64,000 bases of DNA. Source: Eutreptiella sp. 'Long Island Sound 2002' (Eukaryota > Euglenozoa > Euglenophyceae > Eutreptiales > Eutreptiaceae). Positions 52,769 to 62,265 of this stretch are shown piece by piece. Position numbers and translations under genes: made by a program. The stretch's first letter is position 1, and each line of letters opens with the position of its first letter. The notes under the pieces were generated by a model. It did not search any database. It was not told where the DNA came from and saw nothing but the letters and a program-made list of their open reading frames with translations. Location: contig OZ038378.1 of the NCBI GenBank assembly GCA_964036045.1, forward strand, positions 145,293,767 through 145,357,766, written 5' to 3'.

Positions 52769-53930
52769 CTAGCCTCGCAGGCACACCACCCCCCTCACCC
52801 GGGCCTCGCCCAAGTTGCTGAGCAAGTTATCCCACGTGCGCCAGGCCTCAACCTCCGCCCTCGCCTGGGAGCCCTGAAACACCGACACCACCCGCGACAT
52901 CGGCACCCCCGGCTGCAGCGCCAAAAGTACCCACACCAGGCGGACCACAATCCCCGAAATCCAAGGAACCCTAGCCAAAGACCTCCACACTGCTTGATGG
53001 TGGGTCAGGTGGCTAGTCGCACGCATACGGAGAACCTGTGCAATGGCGGCCTCACTGTCGCTACACACCCTAACGGACTTGTGCCCTTTCCTGACTGCGA
53101 ACCTTAGAGCCCACGCCAGGCCTCTCAGCTCTGTGGTCTGCTGGCTAGCAAAGCGGGCCTGGGGCGCCACATGCGTACAGACGCCCACACCCGGGATAAG
53201 CGCTCCCACCCTCCAGCTCCCTGCATCATGCGCACCATCAACGCAGACGATGACATCCCCGATCCATATAGAAGAGGATGTAAGCCTGTCCTCCTTCCCA
53301 AACTGGAAGGCCTTCAACTGGCGCCATGCCTCCCCTCCGGGCGCCTGCCAGGGCTCAGCTGCCACCGCCGTCAAAGTTGCGAGGCTGTTCAGCATTTTCA
53401 GGAGGAAATTCTGGGCAGGCTGCCTGACCCCCCCCACCGTCCTACCCCAGCGCAACCAGCAGTAGGCACCCGCGGCGAAGGGACAGCCGAATCCCCGCGG
53501 GCGCACGTGCCAGTTCAGTAACCCCAGGAAGCTCTGGAGGTGCTGGTCATTTCCCCTCCCCACCGCCAGGCGCAGCCAGCCCACCCACAACTGAAGCAAG
53601 GCTTGCTCATGGCTCCTGATTTGCCGGGTCGCCAGATTAAGCTCCTTGCCTAAGAATGATGCCACGGGCACTGGTTCCAACACGCTCTTAGGACTGATGA
53701 GGAACCCGGCCTCGATCAGTGCGTGCACAGCCGAACGCCCCGCTTCCCTCAGCACCTCCCTATCAGTGAGGACGAGCAAAAAGTCATCAAGATAGTGCAC
53801 AAGGAGTATCTCAGGGGGCAGTACCCCCCGCAGGACGCGGGCCAGACTCGTTTAGCACAAGTACGTGCTGTATTTCCAGCCGAACAGCAGACGCGACAGG
53901 TGCCACAGGCGGGGCCCCGGGGGCGGGTCG
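52769..53930 (-). pseudogene. Retroelement C1: RT (truncated) and RNase H
   Basis: An open frame of 343 codons from YLDDFLLVL (RT motif C, with the upstream RT part reading on to about 53930 but broken) through LGKELNLATRQI to RNase H. The RNase H has VIVCVDGAHDAGSW, TTELRGLAWALRF and VRVCSDSEAAI for the acidic residues. At 53930 homology with C2 stops within the RT between motifs A and B, and satellite repeats begin at once. The copy therefore cannot encode a complete RT. Confidence 0.8.
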
Positions 53931-56015
53931 CAAAGCCGGCTCGCAAGAGCGCGCGTTGTGGGGTTGGTGACGGGTCCCCACGCCCGCACCCCCCGCACCC
54001 ACAGCCAGTGGGTAGTGGGCCCCAGCCGCACGCCCGAACGGACGAGAGGTCGGAGGTGGGAGAGCACCCCTCCCCGGACGCCCCACACCCAGGCAAGAGG
54101 CGCCCCCCCCGGGCACCCTCATGCCGCCCCCACAGCACGCAAGAGTGCACGCTGTGGGGCCGGTGCTGGGTCCCCACGGCCGCACCGACCGCACGCGGGA
54201 CACACGGGTCGCGGGACCCCGGCTGCCCGCCCGAGAGGACGGGCGGCCGGGGGAGGGACAGCGCCTGACACCAGACGCCCCTCACAACGGTGGCAGGCCA
54301 CCCCCCCCGGGGACAGCCCCCCACCACCCCCGCGGCACGCAGTCCCCACAGGGCATGCAAGCCAAGGGGACGGTGTTGGGCCCCCACACCCACACACCCG
54401 CGTCCACAGCACGTGGGTGGCGGACCCCAATGGCCCGCCCAGTGGGCGGGCAGCCGGGGGAGGGGGAGCGCCTGACCTCAGATGCCCCTCACAACGGTGG
54501 AAGGCACCCCCCCCCGGGGACGTCCTTCCGCCACCCCCACAGCGAGCAACCCCGGCCCGCAAGGGCGCACGCTGTGGGGCCGGTGCTGGGTCCCCACGCC
54601 CGCACTTCCGCATCCGGGACACACGGGTCGCAGAACCCCGGCCCCCCGCCCCAGAGGGCGGGCGGCCGGGGGAGGGACAGCGCCTGACACCAGACGCCCC
54701 TCACAACGGTGGCAGGCCACCCCCCCCGGGGAGGGCCCTCACCACCCCCACGGCACGCAGCCCCCGCAGGGCATGCAGGCCAAGGGGACCGTGATGGGCC
54801 CCCACACCCACACGCCCGCGCCCGCAGCACGTGGGTGGCGGACTCCAACAGCGCGCTCAGTGGGCGGGCAGTCGGGGGAGGAGGAGCGCCTGACCTCAGA
54901 CGCCCCTCACAACGGTGGAAGGCACCCCCCCCGCGGACGCCCTTCCGCCACCCCCACAGCGAGTAACGCCGGCCCGCAAGGGCGCACGCTGTGGGGCCCG
55001 TGCTGGGTCCCCACGCCTGCACCGACCGCACACGGGACACACGAGTCGCAGAACCCCGGCTCCCCGCCCGAGAGGACGGGCGGCTGGGGGGGGAACAGCG
55101 CCTGACACCAGACGCCCCTCAGAACTGTGGCAGGCCACCCCACCCGGGGACGGCCCCCCACCACCCCTGCGGCACGCAGCCCCCACAGGGCATGCAGGCC
55201 AAGGGGACAGTGTTGGGCCCCCACACCCACACGCCCGCACCCACAGCATGTGGGTGGCGGACCCCAACAGCCCGCCCAGTGGGCGGGCAGTTCGGGGAGG
55301 GGGAGCGCCTGACCACAGATGCCCCTCACAACAGTGGAAGGCACCCCCCCCGGGGACGCCCTTCCGCCACCCCCACAGCGAGCAACGCCGGCCCGCAAGG
55401 GCGGACGCTGTGGGGCCGTTGCTGGGTCCCACGCCCGCACCCACCGCACCCGGGACACACGGGTCGCGGAACCCCGGCCGCCCGCCCGAGAGGGCGGGCG
55501 GCCGGGGGAGTGACAACGCCTGACACCAGACGCCCCTCACCACGGTGGCAGGCCACCCCCCCCGGGGACAGCCCCCCACCACCCCCACGGCACGCAGCCC
55601 CCACAGGGCATGCAGGCCAAGGGGACCGCGATGTGCCCCCACACCCACACGCCTGCGCCCGCAGCACGTGGCTGGCGGACCCCAACAGCCCGCCCAGTGC
55701 GCGGGCAGTCGGGGGAGGGGGAGCGCCTGACCTCAGACGCCCCTCACAACAGTGGCAGGCCACCCCCCCCGGGGACGCCCCCCCGCCACTTCAGCGGCAC
55801 GAAGCCCCCACCGGGCATGCAGGCCAAGGGGACAGCGTTGGGCTCCCACGCCCACACGCCCGCGCCCACAGCAGGTGGGTAGTAAACCCCAAAGGCCCGC
55901 CCAGTGGGCGGGCACTCGGGGGAGGGGGAGCGCCTGACATCAGATGCCCCTCGCAACAGTGGAAGGCACCCCCCCGGGGACGCCCTTCCGCCACCCCCAC
56001 GGGGGGCGCACAGCC
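53930..56015. repeat. Higher-order GC-rich satellite, ~208-bp monomers in ~416-bp dimers
   Basis: Markers such as CACGTGGGTGGCGGACCCCA recur at about 54412, 54828, 55246 and 55662 (416-418 bp apart), with a final half step at 55870. Two alternating monomer types exist: one with CAGGGCATGCAGGCCAAGGG, the other with CGCAAGGGCGCACGCTGTGG. Both end in a GC hairpin (GCCCGCCC-AGT-GGGCGGGC at 54433-54451, or CCGCCCGAGAGGGCGGGCGG type) followed by GGGGGAGGG-GCGCCTGAC. All long ORFs here, in every frame, result from the repeat. Confidence 0.9.
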
Positions 56016-56850
56016 CCAAGCCAGGTAGGGGGGAACCGGGACCGGTCCGCCCCCCCCCAAGCACGCCAGACGGAGCAAGGGACCGGGGCGGGACACGCGG
56101 AGGGGCACGGACCACGTGGAACGGCCCTGCCAGCGCCCAGTGCCGGGACCGCGCGAGGTGCGCACGCCACACCACCCAGGGGGGTGGGGGAGCGGACGCC
56201 GCAGGAGCGCGAGCGCACACACACGCAAAGGGCACGCGGGGACTACCAGAAGGGCAACCGGACCGAGCTTGCGGAACGCACAGACCGCGTGGAATGGCGT
56301 ACCAGCGAGCGAGGGTAAGGGACACCCGGACAGGACCGCCCGCCACACGCAGCGCGGGACACGCGGGGCGGGAAGGGGGAAACGGGAGAGACACAACACC
56401 ATGTACCGGCCCGAGCCCCCCGAACCGGCCGCGAGCGCCGCGCACACGGGGTCGGAGGACTGCACCCGCCAAGGCAGTAGTGGCGCACTGCGCCACGCCC
56501 CAACCCCTAGGCTAGGCAGCCTCCGCGCCAGCCCAAGGGGGTCCCACTGGCGACAAGCCAGTAGCACGGGCCCGGCGGCGCCGGCGCCCCGGGCGACCAC
56601 GCATTAGGGGGGCGACGCGGTGGGTAAGCGCCCGCAGCCACGGATGCGAATTGATGCACTGACCGGGGAGTGGCGAAACGTGGAAGCCGGGGAGGGACGG
56701 GGCTCCGAGCCCTGTGAACCCGGGGGACTCCGCCACCAGGCAGGAGGTGCGTCTTCGAGGGACCCCCACTAGGACCCGGTGGGGAGGATATCACCTGGCC
56801 CGACCAGGTGGCCCCCCGGGCCGAAAGGCGTCTAGTACCTGCAAAATCAA
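56016..56850. other. GC-rich spacer between the satellite and C2
   Basis: A non-repetitive, strongly GC-rich stretch with overlapping ORFs on both strands and no recognisable domain. Confidence 0.45.
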
Positions 56851-56853
56851 ACC

Positions 56854-57126
56854 TCAAACCTCACCTCCCAAAAACCCATCCTTGTCGTCAGGGAGGGGGC
56901 ACTGGGGGCACAAGCGCACCCCGTTGCCGAGCAGCACCCTACAGATGGGCAGGTGCGCCACCTTGCTGCGTAGTCGACCCCGGAGTTCAGGGGTCCATTT
57001 TGCCGCCCTCTGCTGCTTGGCCTCCACTGATCGGTGGTGACGCCGTACCCCATGGCGGCTCTTCCGGTGGGCGCCACGGGAACCCCGACGCTTGCGGGCC
57101 CCACGTGTGCCCCGACGCTTGGGCAT
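56854..57126 (-). pseudogene. Retroelement C2 3' ORF, truncated
   Basis: Matches the first ~80 residues of the C1 3' ORF (MPKRRGTRGARKRRG, LCPQCPLPDDKDG). Homology ends at about 56862, at the Lys/Phe-Leu codons, and the frame then runs into unrelated DNA. Confidence 0.7.
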
Positions 57127-57204
57127 ATGTGCGGTAAAAACGTGCTACACGGCGAGCGACTGCACTGCCGACCCGGGACCGCTTGGGGGGGGGGGTGGGT
57201 TACA

Positions 57205-58035
57205 CTAGCCTCGCAGGCACACCACCCCCCTCACCCGGGCCTCGCCCGAGTTGCTGAGCAAGTTATCCCACGTGCGGCAGGCCTCGACCTCCGCCCTCGC
57301 CTGGGAGCCCTGAAACACCGACACCACCTGCGACATTGGGTCCCCCGGCTGCAGCGCCAAAGGTACCCACACCAGGCGGACCACAATCCCCGAAATCCAA
57401 AGAACCCTAGCCAAAGACCTCCACACTGCTTGATGGTGGGTCAGGTGGCTAGTCGCACGCATACGGAGAACCTGTGCAATGGCGGCCTCACTGTCGCTAC
57501 ACACCCTAACGGACTTGTGCCCTTTCCTGACTGCGAACCTTACAGCCCACGCCAGGCCTCTCAGCTCTGTGGTCTGCTGGCTAGCAAAGCGGGCCTGGGG
57601 CGCCACATGCGTACGGATCCCCACACCCGCAATAAGCGCTCCCACCCTCCAGCTCCCTGCATCATGCGCACCATCAACACAGACGATGACATCCACGATC
57701 CATATAGAAGAGGATGTAAGCCTGTCCTCCTTCCAAAACTGGAAGGCCTTCAACTGGCGCCATGCCTCCCCTCCGGGCGCCTGCCAGGGCTCAGCTGCCA
57801 CCGCCGTCAACGTTGCGAGGCTGTTCAGCATTTTCAGGAGGAAATTCTGGGCAGGCTGCTTGACCCCCCCCACCGTCCTACCCCAGCGCAACCAGCAGTA
57901 GGCACCCGCGGCGAAGGGACAGCCGAATCCCCGCGGGCGCACGTGCCAGTTCAGTAACCCCAGGAAGCTCTGGAGGTGCTGGTCATTTCCCCTCCCCACC
58001 GCCAGGCGCAGCCAGCCCACCCACAACTGAAGCAA
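57205..58035 (-). pseudogene. Retroelement C2: RT C-terminal part and RNase H
   Basis: Near-identical to C1. RNase H residues are present (VIVCVDGAHDAGSW, TTELRGLAWAVRF, VRVCSDSEAAI). It is separated from the RT segment by a one-base insertion near 58055, where C1 reads through. Confidence 0.85.
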
Positions 58036-58042
58036 GGCTTGC

Positions 58043-59110
58043 TCATGGCTCCTGGATGGCCCGGGTCGCCAGATTAAGCTCCTTGCCTAAGAATGATGCC
58101 ACGGGCACTGGTTCCAACACGCTCTTAGGACTGATGAGGAACCCGGCCTCGATCAGTGCGCGCACAGCCGAACGCCCCGCTTCCCTCAGCACCTCCCTAT
58201 CAGTGAGGACGAGCAAAAAGTCATCATGATAGTGCACAAGGAGTATCTCAGGGGGCAGTACCCCCCGCAGGACGCGGGCCAGACTCGTTTGGCACAAGTA
58301 CGGGCTGTATTTCCAGCCGAACGGCAGACGCGACAGCGCCACAGGCGGGGCCTCGGGGGCGGGTCGGAAGCGAAAAATCCGCTGTGCCTCTGGTGGCAAG
58401 CAAAAACTCCAGAACGCATTGTTGAGGTCTATGTCGACCCCGTAGAGGTCCAAGTCAGGCAGGAAAGCAGACAAGGATCTGGCCAAGTCCTCCCAGGAAT
58501 CCAGCCTAAAAGTGGGGGGCTTAGCTCCATCACTCTTGTTGATCTTGACACAACTCAAGATCAGTGAAACGTTTTCGGAGGACTTGGGGATGACGAAGGG
58601 GTAACATGTGGGGGGGGGGGGTCGGCGGTCTCCTCGTAAACCCCCGCCCCCCCGCAACGCCTGCACTATCCTTTGGACATGCGGGGAAACCCAGCGGGAC
58701 GCTCCACGGACTACCCTTTCCCCATCCTGCCATTCACGCTCCACATCGAAATCCCGGAGTCCCCCACGGTAGAAAGGTGGGATCACAGCATTGCACAAAT
58801 CCGCTGGGAGCTGGTGGGCGCCGATCGGCCCCGGGCCGGGATCTAAAATGGCATCCTCCACCCCCTCCACCACCCTGGGAACCAGGGAGGTGTTGACCCT
58901 GAGGCACGCCTCCCAAGACCCCGGCTGGAGTTTGCGCAATGCCCCCAAAAGCGCGGGCAGGGCTCCCCTCAAGCCGAAATCTTCCGCTGTATCAAAGACC
59001 CAATTCAGCCACAAGTCCACTCTTTTCACCACCATCCACAAGCTACAACCCTCCCGCTCTGCAACCCAATGGAAATGCGGGGTTAGCGCTTGCATGAACT
59101 CGAGGAAAAG
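58043..59110 (-). pseudogene. Retroelement C2: reverse transcriptase
   Basis: The ORF (open from 59341) contains a non-Ty3 RT. It has YPFVIPKSSENVSLILS near the fingers, YGVDIDLNNAFWSF (motif A, about residues 300-310 of the ORF), LPFGWKYSPYLCQ (motif B) and LVHYHDDFLLV (motif C, YHDD at 58220-58231; the C1 copy has YLDD). A region with LWMVVKRVDLWLNWV lies upstream. The motif B and C style and the short RT-RNase H order resemble DIRS/VIPER-like tyrosine-recombinase retroelements, but no recombinase, gag or integrase is found, so the class is open. The N-terminal codons beyond about 59110 are translated 180-bp repeat and probably not part of the protein. Confidence 0.8.
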
Positions 59111-59149
59111 GGGGGGTTGCTCCCGCACCCTCCGGCCCCTGTCCGGACC

Positions 59150-59720
59150 CTTACACAATGGCCAAAAAATGCCATTTTTTTGCCCTAAACCGTGTTTTTG
59201 GGGCCTGAGTGGGCAGTTGTAGGGCCCCATACCATATTTTGAGGGTGCTGGAGTCAAAACAACGTGTCTTGCAAGGGTTTGGAGCAAGTTATTGAGTGTT
59301 TCGGAGCCGCCATTACCAAAAAAACCGCATTTTTTGCCCAAAAATGGCCAAAAAATGCCATTTTGTAGCCTAAAACAGCATTTTTGGGGCCTGAGTGGTC
59401 AGTTGTAGGGCCCCATACCCTATTCTGAGGATGATGGACTCAAAAAAGCGCGTTTTGCAGTGTTTTGGAGCAAATGATCAAGGGTTTCGGAGCCACCATC
59501 ACCAAAAAACCGCTTTTTTGGCCCAAAAAATGCCCATTTTTTTGGCCTAAAACAGCATTTTTGGGGCATGAGTGGTCATTTGTAGGGCCCCATACCCTAT
59601 TTTGAGTGTGGTGGACTCAGAAAAGCATTTTTTGCAAGAATTTGGAGCAACTCATCGAGTGTTTGGAGCCGCGATCACCAAAAGACCATATCTTTTGCCA
59701 AAAACAAACATGTATGGTTT
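59150..59720. repeat. Tandem repeat, ~180-bp unit x 3
   Basis: GGGGC-TGAGTGG-CA-TTGTAGGGCCCCATA occurs at about 59199, 59379 and 59559, each preceded by GCCAAAAAATGCC-type and followed by TTTTGAG, GGAGCAA and TCACCAAAA blocks. It directly abuts the RT reading frame of C2. Confidence 0.9.
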
Positions 59721-60130
59721 CAGCTATACAAAAGCTGCTATTCGCAACTAGGTGGTGAATGTCATATTTCTCGGATACGGCCGACTTCAGATGGAATCAA
59801 GCCTGCATTGTCGATCTAGGGGCTGGACAATTTCCAGTTTGGAGGGTGGGGGGGGGGCTAACTCCGGAAAATATGCTCTTTATGGTATAATTTGACAAAA
59901 AAAGTAGTATTTCTGACTGTAGCTGGTTTTGGGATTTTTGGACCCCATACAATCCTAAGTGAGGGGGAGTCTGACGCCACTTGGACCGCCCGCCTCTTAG
60001 CCTTGGTCACGAGGCGCTCAGCTGCAGCCACGAAGGCACCCTCCACCGGGCTTTTCGCGGTCTGAGTCTGGACATGCCCGCCTGTCCCAAGCTTGGTGCG
60101 CTTGGGGACCGGCAAATGTTCCATTCCCAC

Positions 60131-60525
60131 TTTGCATCTCGTTCCTCTTTTTGAATAGTCTCTGTATCCTCTGGTTGCACTTGCTTTGGTGTTTGCTCCT
60201 GCTCCATTTCAGGTACTCAAAGATTTCAGTGGAAAATAAAACCAGACCAAGACTCCAAGACGAGCAGAACTGGGATCAATAAAATAATAAAGAACTTGAT
60301 GGGGCTGTACAAAGAACAGACAAACAATGGGTGATGTTGGGCCTTGTGTTTGCTCGTATGCATGCATGTATGCATCAGGACCACTCAGGACTTCAGTCTG
60401 CACTCTGCAACAGTGAACAGTGACTTCAGATCAGGGCAAAAATGGTATAACTCAGAAATCAGGCTTTCTGCAAAGATAGTCAAACAGAGGAAAGAAAAAT
60501 GGTTTCCGAATAGTAAGAAAATTGC
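60131..60525 (-). repeat. LTR fragment of the element A family
   Basis: It matches the last ~400 bp of the A LTR, including the first Gag codons, and begins at TTCCCACTTTGCATCTCG, the same boundary as the other two copies. No primer site or gag follows on the minus strand, so it is a solo or truncated LTR. Confidence 0.8.
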
Positions 60526-60783
60526 TTTTCCATTGCTTTGAGGCATACTCTAGTTGTATTAGAGATGCACTGAGCATCCATGCATTTTTATCTTAGTATT
60601 GGTCCCACCAAAACTGGTGATAACACATTTTGACCTATGGAACCAAACACCCAATCAGGATATGGAGTGGACCCCTTAATCCCCTTTCAATGTGAAGCTA
60701 TTCATCTTTTCTGAGTTGACTGAGCACTGACATACCTAAAGTAGAGCCTATGAATTTATCTACGTTTTCCCATGAATTCTTAG

Positions 60784-60930
60784 CTATCCTAGTGGTATGC
60801 ACCCTAGGGGGCTGGGCACCTCTTTTTGAGAGGCCCTGGGTTCAATTCCTGGTCAGCCTAGCTAAGTAGGAAGATCCCATGTGACATGGCAGTGACCTCA
60901 TCGCCACATACCATGCCACTCAGCACATAT
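60784..60930 (+). repeat. SINE-like element, second family (copy 2)
   Basis: TATCCTAGTGGTATGC (A-box-like) and CCTGGGTTCAATTCC (B box, 60834-60848) are followed by a body with CTAGCTAAGTAGG, CATGTGACATGGCAGTGACC and CACATACCATGCC, matching 27755-27890. Confidence 0.6.
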
Positions 60931-60934
60931 GGGA

Positions 60935-61425
60935 CCCAAAACAAAGAGTGCACATCTCCTAAGATGGCACTATGGAGAGAGAGTGATCCTGAGGCAGTTT
61001 TCTAACTCTTTTCCAAAAACATTTCAGCTATCTTTGTGAATATGCATTCTTAATTGACCTGAGTTGCAGTTTCTGTGAATATCCAATCATCTTTCACTGT
61101 TTACACTGCAGCCCTTCATGCTTTGATCCTGAATTACCTTCTCCTTGCACACTTCTGGCTTGGGCTATCCTGGATTGACTTGGACTTACTGTATTTCAAT
61201 AAACAAAAGCTTTTCATCTCCCAAAACAAGCAGCAGGACACCCTACAGCAACAGCAAGCAGCAGGAGAAGCAAAAACACAGTGCTGAAAACACTATAAAC
61301 TTTTCTGGTAGCAAGAGGCAGCCTGTCTCTGCGCACCGGCAGCAACCCCGTGCCGTACATCCAGTGCGCCGAGTACGGGCAAACATAACCCTACGTGCTC
61401 ATTTGGATCAGGTACCTCACACAGT
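60935..61425. other. No supported gene
   Basis: Mixed composition, with a CAGCAACAGCAAGCAGCAGG run near 61247. Only short ORFs. Confidence 0.45.
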
Positions 61426-61427
61426 GG

Positions 61428-61512
61428 TTTTACCCGGTTTAACCCGGTTGAACTCGGAAGGGGCGCGGTTGAACCGCTGAACCGCGGTTGAACCGCGGTT
61501 GAACCACCGCCA
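61428..61512. repeat. GGTTGAACC cluster 1
   Basis: Five to six copies or near-copies of GGTTGAACCG, some as direct palindromic pairs (CGGTTGAACCGCGG). Related clusters lie at 61895-61938, 62110-62166 and 63611-63670, bracketing the ORFs here. Confidence 0.85.
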
Positions 61513-61620
61513 GCGCTGGCGGTGGCGGCTGCGCCAGCGGCGCGCGCGTTTCTGAACAAAATATTTGCATAACCGCCTGAAACTGACGCGTGACAAAGCT
61601 TTTTTAAAAAAAATTAAAAA

Positions 61621-61953
61621 ATGTCCCACCACTGGGTGCAAGTGGTGAACGACCACTACAGCAGGTGGGGGGACCAACAGCTGGTGGACGACTTGTTCAC
61701 CTTTTTTTGCACAAACGGCACGACAAAACGCCTATGGACACAGCTTGCTGACCGGGTGGGTAACACACAGAGGGCTTCCAAACAGACAAAAAGGGCTACA
61801 AAAAAAGCTTTCACAGGATCCGACGCCGTGCGCCTCATTTTGGACCTTGGGATGCCGAAGCGAAGGTATCTGGCACAATGCGCACATGCCTACAAGTGGT
61901 TCAACGGGGTTCAACGGGGTTCAACGGTGCGGTTGAACCCTTATCAAAAATGA
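61621..61953 (+). CDS. Small ORF of the right-end element, unknown function
   Basis: 110 codons starting MSHHWVQVVNDHYSRWGD. It includes a Lys/Thr/Arg-rich helix and GSDAVRLILDLGMPKRRYL, and ends inside a GGTTCAACGG cluster, so the last ~15 residues are encoded by the iterated motif. The body has the amino-acid balance of a real protein. It may be the N-terminal exon of the following transposase-like gene, with the cluster lying in an intron, or a separate gene. Confidence 0.5.
   Translation: MSHHWVQVVNDHYSRWGDQQLVDDLFTFFCTNGTTKRLWTQLADRVGNTQRASKQTKRATKKAFTGSDAVRLILDLGMPKRRYLAQCAHAYKWFNGVQRGSTVRLNPYQK
61895..61938. repeat. GGTTCAACGG cluster 2
   Basis: Three tandem GGGTTCAAC units followed by an inverted GGTTGAACCC. 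Confidence 0.85.
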
Positions 61954-62109
61954 ACAATTGCGATTGCGCTTCGTGACAACGTTTGCACGCCAAAATAATC
62001 GCTTAATGTTGCCGAAAGCAGGAACATATGAGTTGCAACGTGTTGCCCGCGTCACAAATGTGCATACTTTGTGGTTTGTACCATTGCACGCTTTTTTTTT
62101 TGCACGCAA

Positions 62110-62166
62110 CCCATTCAACCGCCGGTTCAACCGCGCACTTTATCCCAATTTCTCGGTTCAACCGTC
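62110..62166. repeat. GGTTCAACCG cluster 3
   Basis: Three CGGTTCAACCG-type units upstream of the large ORF. Confidence 0.8.
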
Positions 62167-62265
62167 CCTAGGTACAAGAAGCTTATTTCGTGGGCCGATG
62201 CCAAAGAGAAGAAAACCCGTGCAAGCACCGTCGCATGGACACATTGCTTTCCGTCGTATGCAACG

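Noticed and set aside
53749-56028. Many ORFs of 150-345 codons on both strands at 53.7-56 kb
   Set aside because: All are products of the GC-rich 208-bp satellite: they repeat with the unit and appear in every frame.
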